Position numbers and translations under genes: made by a program. Positions 6,595-10,295 of a stretch of DNA of 10,295 bases are shown here, piece by piece. Positions within the stretch are counted from its first letter, which is position 1; each line of letters begins with the position of its first letter. Where the stretch lies: NCBI GenBank assembly GCA_013375405.1, contig JABXJU010000158.1:1-10295 (forward strand), given 5' to 3'. Below the pieces are notes generated by a model. It was not told where the DNA came from. It made no database searches and worked only from the letters and a program-made list of their open reading frames with translations. This DNA comes from Candidatus Helarchaeota archaeon (GTDB taxonomy: Archaea > Asgardarchaeota > Lokiarchaeia > Helarchaeales > HEL-GB-A).

Positions 6595-7428
6595 GTGGAG
6601 ATTTGCCTTTTCTTGAGAAACAAATCTGATTTTTTTGAGAAACAGATTAAAATTCGTAGATGGAATCAAGAACTATTAAAAAAAACTCATGTCTTAATTG
6701 TAGGATTGGGTGGTATTGGTTCAACTGCAGGCTTAGCGTGCGTGCGATTAGGGATTGGAAAACTCACCATTATTGATCTAGACTTTGTTGAATCCTCTAA
6801 TTTAAATCGACAATTGTTGTATTCCAAAAAAGATATCGGAAAACAAAAGGTCGAAAGGTCTGCAGCCCATCTTTCTTCGTTTCATTCCCTCGATTCTCAG
6901 ATAGAGGGACACGATTTTAATATTTTCGAAGATTGGCAACGATTTATTCAACTCGTTAAAAAAGCAGATTTCATTTATAATGCACTCGATCTTCCTGAAG
7001 TCAAAAAGCTAGCGGTTGCAAACCTATGCCTAAAGTATCAAAAGCCGATGATTTTCTCAGGTACTGATCCTATTAATGGGCATGCTTCTATGATTCTTTT
7101 TCAACATCCCAAAGGCAACCCATGTTATAACTGTTTAACGGCAGCAATTTATACAATAGATAAAAAGTTTCGTGATTTATTAAAATTAAACAAAATAAAT
7201 GAACATAAATTTCTTCCAATAAGTCAAATGACTGATTCTAGTGAACTGCCGAGTAAAACAACGGTATATACTGCTTCAATTGCCACGATGATGGGTATAG
7301 ATTTGATGATTCATTGGATTTTTCAATGGTTTGATAGTTTCCCAAATCGAATTATCCTTGATCTCTATAATTTCACCTGTGAAACTTGGAAAGAATCAAG
7401 TTCTTGTGAATTTTGTGAGAAGAAATGA
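6595..7428 (+). CDS. E1-like adenylating enzyme (ThiF/MoeB/UBA5 family)
   Basis: From the GTG at 6595 the protein has 277 residues, one adenylation domain without the extra domains of full ubiquitin E1. Visible are the nucleotide loop GLGGIGS (37-43), D61/D63 ending the next strand, SNLNRQ (68-73) with the ATP-contacting arginine, IGKQK (81-85) with the expected lysine, and D132 in NALD, which matches the catalytic Mg-ATP aspartate. C177/C180 (PCYNC) and C271/C274 (CEFC) form the structural zinc site. The order PCxxC, then a TASIATMMG segment (226-234), then the C-terminal CxxC is UBA5-like. At the position of the UBA5 catalytic cysteine there is Y225, so thioester formation there is not supported. 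Starts at 6565 (TTG) and 6613 (TTG) are alternatives; 6595 has AGGAA four bases upstream. It likely adenylates the C-terminus of a ubiquitin- or sulfur-carrier-like protein, and lies 47 bases after the JAMM gene. Confidence 0.85.
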   Translation: MEICLFLRNKSDFFEKQIKIRRWNQELLKKTHVLIVGLGGIGSTAGLACVRLGIGKLTIIDLDFVESSNLNRQLLYSKKDIGKQKVERSAAHLSSFHSLDSQIEGHDFNIFEDWQRFIQLVKKADFIYNALDLPEVKKLAVANLCLKYQKPMIFSGTDPINGHASMILFQHPKGNPCYNCLTAAIYTIDKKFRDLLKLNKINEHKFLPISQMTDSSELPSKTTVYTASIATMMGIDLMIHWIFQWFDSFPNRIILDLYNFTCETWKESSSCEFCEKK

Positions 7429-7581
7429 AAAATAGTCAAATAATAATCTTTAAATAATCACAATATATTTCCTTTTAAACGGTATTTTAGATAAATAAAC
7501 TTATGAGGATAGAAGGATAGATTTATCAAAAGTAAAGGGAACTTTTCTTTTAAGCTTTCGATAAGAACATGGTGACTGTAG

Positions 7582-8766
7582 GTGGCTGAAGAACGACTCG
7601 AAGACATTGTTATTTGCATGGATGTTTCACGTTCAATGTTTCGGCGAGATTTTGCACCGAGCCGATTAGAAGCTGTGAAAAAAGCTATAAGGGGATTCGT
7701 AAAAAGAAAGATTCAGATAGATAATCGGGATAGAGTTGCTCTAGTAGCATTTTCTTCAAAGGGTAATGTAATTTCCGAATTGACAAATGAACCAGATGTG
7801 TTATTTTCGAGTTTAGAACCTTTAAAGGCGGGAGGAGCGACTGGTATTGGAGAAGGGCTAGCTGTCGCAATTCAACTGTTAGTAAAGGAAATTCAGATGT
7901 TAGGACAAAAGGTTTTCCGAATAATTGTTATTAGTGACGGCAAACCGTGGGGCAGTACTATCGACCCTTTTAAAATGACTACTCTCGCTGGTCGAATGAA
8001 AATATACATTGACACTATTGGTATTAGTGAATTAGGAGTTGCATATGAGGAAAGTACCCTCGAAAAAATTGCGGTAGGTACTAAGGGGGAATATTCACGA
8101 GTCTTTGAGACACAATCCCTGGTTGAAGTTCTATTAACTCTTGCTTCTAAAAAAGAAATTAGTTATTCGGAAGCCCAAAAGAAAACTATTACTGATGCCA
8201 CAGTTTTGAATATAATCGCAGGAGAATTATTTAGACCCATAGAAGCATCTGAAGATCAGACTGAACTTATCAACTTAATAACGGGGCGGGAGAAAACAAA
8301 ATGTCTTATCTGCTACCAATACGACTGTCACACATGTCATGGACCCTTTTTTAGTTGTGGGAGATATTGTAGCAACTGCAAAGCGCCACTACATCTACAT
8401 TGCGCAGCGGATTGGGCCGAAAATTCGCCTCCGGAGAATAATCCAACCATTTTTCGGTGTCCTCGATGCTTTTTCTTATTAAAAGTACCTGAAAAAGTTC
8501 ATCTTGTAAAAAAAGTGCATAGGAAATATGCCTCTGATTTGCCTACGGAAGCAGAAACTACGCGATTTGCATTGATAACAAAAGAGACAGAAGAGATTGC
8601 TGCCGCTGTGTGCCCAATTTGTCATATAATTTTTGATTTTTCAGAAGATCCTAGAGCATATCTCTGCACGTATTGTGGAACGTATTATCATGCTAAATGC
8701 CTCGAAGATTGGCTTGCAAAAGGGGAAGGGGCTTGTAGAGTCTGCGGAAAACGTATTGAAATGTAA
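7582..8766 (+). CDS. vWA domain protein with two C-terminal RING-like zinc modules (Rpn10/p44-like architecture)
   Basis: The protein has 394 residues. The N-terminal von Willebrand A domain (about 7-190) has an intact MIDAS: D14-V-S16-R-S18, T87 in GGATGIG and D119 in ISDG. The segment DFAPSRLEAVKKAI (23-36) recalls the DFxPTRLxA segment of the proteasome ubiquitin receptor Rpn10 and the equivalent part of TFIIH p44/Ssl1. Zinc module 1 (241-296) has C241/C244, C249/C252, C259, C263/C266, H271, H273, C274 and C293/C296. Zinc module 2 (344-388) is a C-x2-C-x14-C-x2-C-x4-H-x2-C-x11-C-x2-C RING/PHD-like cross-brace. No ubiquitin-interacting motif or membrane segment is obvious. It could be an E3 ligase, a ubiquitin receptor or a scaffold; the sequence does not decide. 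The GTG start has GGTGA six bases upstream. A 153-base gap with a TTTAAATA element near 7449 suggests its own promoter. Confidence 0.87.
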   Translation: MAEERLEDIVICMDVSRSMFRRDFAPSRLEAVKKAIRGFVKRKIQIDNRDRVALVAFSSKGNVISELTNEPDVLFSSLEPLKAGGATGIGEGLAVAIQLLVKEIQMLGQKVFRIIVISDGKPWGSTIDPFKMTTLAGRMKIYIDTIGISELGVAYEESTLEKIAVGTKGEYSRVFETQSLVEVLLTLASKKEISYSEAQKKTITDATVLNIIAGELFRPIEASEDQTELINLITGREKTKCLICYQYDCHTCHGPFFSCGRYCSNCKAPLHLHCAADWAENSPPENNPTIFRCPRCFFLLKVPEKVHLVKKVHRKYASDLPTEAETTRFALITKETEEIAAAVCPICHIIFDFSEDPRAYLCTYCGTYYHAKCLEDWLAKGEGACRVCGKRIEM

Positions 8767-8771
8767 ATATA

Positions 8772-9359
8772 ATGACATTCCTGTACTACTTTTTCAATAT
8801 TGCTATTACTGCGTTAGGGCGTGTGCTTGATTTACTATCTACGTATTATATAACTCCAAATCTAAAGTTAGAAACAAATCGATTGGTCGGTAGACTCGGA
8901 TGGAAAGGTTCTATTCTATTACAAATACCGGCATTGATCCTTGGGGGACTTCTCAGGCCTGTAGCGATCTTTTTCTTGGCATGGAGTATTATTATTGCAG
9001 CTTCAAATATATCTGGTGCCTGGTTCGTTAGAAATTTTCCGGGGGGAGATATCAAATATGCAGAATTATTGAAGCGTTCAGCTCAAAAAGCGAAATTAAG
9101 GAATATTATTTTAGATGAAATCCCTCCGTTAATTCTTTATGTAGTTCCAAATTCTCTGATCTGGCTTTGGATTTATATTGAAGAAGGATATATCCTTGAT
9201 TTATTAATTCAAGAAAATTTTCTTTCTTATATTCTGATTATAACTGGAGCATTAATGTTACATGGGATAATGAGCTTCATTCGAAATTTTCTGTATATTT
9301 ATAGACTGAAGCGAGAGGTTGAGAAAGAATCAGAGGATAGAGAATCTATAGATTCATGA
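8772..9359 (+). CDS. Small multi-pass membrane protein of unknown function
   Basis: The protein has 195 residues with about four or five hydrophobic segments: 3-25, 47-62 and 64-84 (perhaps a helical hairpin), 113-135 and 148-175. A charged, glutamate-rich tail (178-195) follows. Between segments 1 and 2 is RVLDLLSTYYITPNLKLETN (17-36). A D..ST motif with a nearby E-x-N is reminiscent of small DUF5658-like membrane proteins, but I cannot confirm membership. The ATG is five bases after the stop of the vWA-RING gene, with no Shine-Dalgarno in the short gap, so translation is probably coupled. This makes it a candidate membrane partner or substrate of the vWA-RING protein. Its stop overlaps the stop of the convergent phosphatase-superfamily gene. 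Confidence 0.75.
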   Translation: MTFLYYFFNIAITALGRVLDLLSTYYITPNLKLETNRLVGRLGWKGSILLQIPALILGGLLRPVAIFFLAWSIIIAASNISGAWFVRNFPGGDIKYAELLKRSAQKAKLRNIILDEIPPLILYVVPNSLIWLWIYIEEGYILDLLIQENFLSYILIITGALMLHGIMSFIRNFLYIYRLKREVEKESEDRESIDS

Positions 9360-10295
9360 TTTAATAATTTCAGTAAGGATTCTTCCATCAAATTGAGAAA
9401 AATTTGTAGTTTTGTTCAATAGATAAAGAAGGGTGGGAACAATATCTACGGTTCGTGCAATGGGAATAGTGATATGTTTGATGGAAGGACCTGCTATAAT
9501 AAGGGGGACGCGAGTACATATGGCCGTTCCCGTATCATGTGTCCCCTTTTTTCTTTGTTTTGAAAAAGAGTAACCTTCTTTCCCCATCATTAGAATATCG
9601 CCCCCCGTTTCACAATCAAAGATACGCGGAATTTGATCCAACATAACAGGATAATTTGTATCACTCAGAACCCGAAACCATTCATCAAATGGGTGATAAG
9701 CACCACCGATCAGTTGATCTATTTTAGGTTTTCCACTATAGTCAAATGGATCATTTCCTGAGAGCACTTGATAGGAAATTAATGTCTTTTTATTCTCAAT
9801 TTTTCTCTGAATTTGACTTGCCCCATCTCTAGTAAAGACTTGATAGGTAGGAGACTTCAATTCCCTATTCATAATGAATAGATGGCTAACCGTTGGTATT
9901 TTAAGAAGGAGTTTTATGAGATTAATGGCCCCATTTGAAGTTGGATACGCGATAATTTGGGAATAATCAACTTTATCCTTCCAATTTTTAGTGGATGGAT
10001 TCCTAACATATAGATTTGCAAAGCCATCAGTATAAGCAACTAGTAAATTACACTGTTTCAAAACCTTTTGAGATGCTTGTTTATTTTTCATCCGGAGAGG
10101 TAATTTTTTTAGATCTTGAATTAACTCAGATTTAGCTTGAATGGGGAACCCACCATGATCAGCAGTGATGATAAAATAGGTAGAATCTGACAATCCTAAA
10201 TTCTTTAATCCTTCCCATCGTTCATATCCTTCAAAAAGGACTTTAAATAGGACTCGGTCAATTTCTTGGAGGTGATGTATGAACTCTCTTGAGGT
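9354..10295 (-). CDS. Alkaline phosphatase superfamily protein, type I phosphodiesterase-like (partial, start beyond window)
   Basis: The frame is open to the right edge, so the start lies outside; 313 residues are visible. A TTG at 10193 would truncate the conserved LSDSTYFIITADHGG stretch and is not a real start. The first visible residues (a helix with LQEIDRVLFKVL) precede STYFIITADHGG, where the Asp and His are second-half metal ligands of the phosphodiesterase/nucleotide pyrophosphatase and sulfatase clan. Later RKKGTHDTGTA supplies a probable metal-binding histidine. VPLIIAGPSI, then RTVDIVPTLLYLL, is the typical C-terminal signature. The N-terminal half, with the nucleophile and the other metal ligands, is not in the window, so activity cannot be judged. 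Substrates in this clan include phosphodiesters, nucleotides, phosphonates and sulfate esters. The gene converges on the membrane-protein gene; the two coding regions overlap by six bases, TCATGA, which supplies both stops. Confidence 0.85.
   Translation of the reverse strand, partial: TSREFIHHLQEIDRVLFKVLFEGYERWEGLKNLGLSDSTYFIITADHGGFPIQAKSELIQDLKKLPLRMKNKQASQKVLKQCNLLVAYTDGFANLYVRNPSTKNWKDKVDYSQIIAYPTSNGAINLIKLLLKIPTVSHLFIMNRELKSPTYQVFTRDGASQIQRKIENKKTLISYQVLSGNDPFDYSGKPKIDQLIGGAYHPFDEWFRVLSDTNYPVMLDQIPRIFDCETGGDILMMGKEGYSFSKQRKKGTHDTGTAICTRVPLIIAGPSIKHITIPIARTVDIVPTLLYLLNKTTNFSQFDGRILTEIIKS

Noticed and set aside
8633..8830. A 65-residue frame overlapping the end of the vWA-RING gene and the start of the membrane-protein gene
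   Set aside because: It is out of frame with two better-supported genes and shows no start signal or domain.
9354..10193. A complete 279-residue gene starting at a TTG at 10193
   Set aside because: The frame stays open to the window edge and the upstream residues continue a typical phosphodiesterase-clan helix, so the gene is truncated by the window.

Overview
The window is AT-rich and looks archaeal, most probably from an Asgard archaeon. Starts are preceded by GGTGA/GGTGG Shine-Dalgarno sequences, GTG starts occur, and promoters look TATA-like. Most telling is a eukaryote-style ubiquitin toolkit: a canonical HPN-type E2, an Rpn11/CSN5-like JAMM isopeptidase, a UBA5/MoeB-like E1, and two proteins carrying RING-like zinc domains. 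The Asgard assignment is inferred from gene content, because no rRNA or other phylogenetic marker is present. No tRNA, CRISPR array or mobile element was seen.

Left part (1-4033). A minus-strand protein carries three tandem UBC/RWD-like modules without catalytic cysteines, followed by a RING-like zinc module. It lies just upstream of another minus-strand gene, of which only eight codons are in the window. Then come a TIM-barrel glycoside-hydrolase-like protein (+), a 44-residue zinc ribbon (-), a COG1237-type metallo-beta-lactamase-fold enzyme (+) and a 56-residue C2H2-like zinc protein (+). These four have no obvious ubiquitin role.

Central part (4091-8766). The E2 (-) diverges from the JAMM gene (+) across a noncoding gap of about 420 bp. 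The JAMM protein has a long coiled-coil tail. It is followed closely by the E1-like gene, and then by a protein with a von Willebrand A domain plus two RING-like zinc modules. Together these supply activation-like, conjugation, possible ligation and deconjugation functions. No ubiquitin-like modifier gene lies in the window.

Right part (8772-10295). A small multi-pass membrane protein starts five bases after the vWA-RING gene and may be co-translated with it. A convergent, truncated alkaline-phosphatase-superfamily gene runs off the right edge; the two stop codons share a palindromic TCATGA.

The points most worth a second look are: the triple E2-like/RING fusion; an apparently unnamed zinc module shared by two proteins; the Rpn10/TFIIH-p44-like vWA-RING architecture; the E1 that lacks a cysteine at the UBA5 catalytic position; the Cdc34/UBE2G-like loop insertion in the E2; and the coiled-coil-tailed JAMM enzyme.
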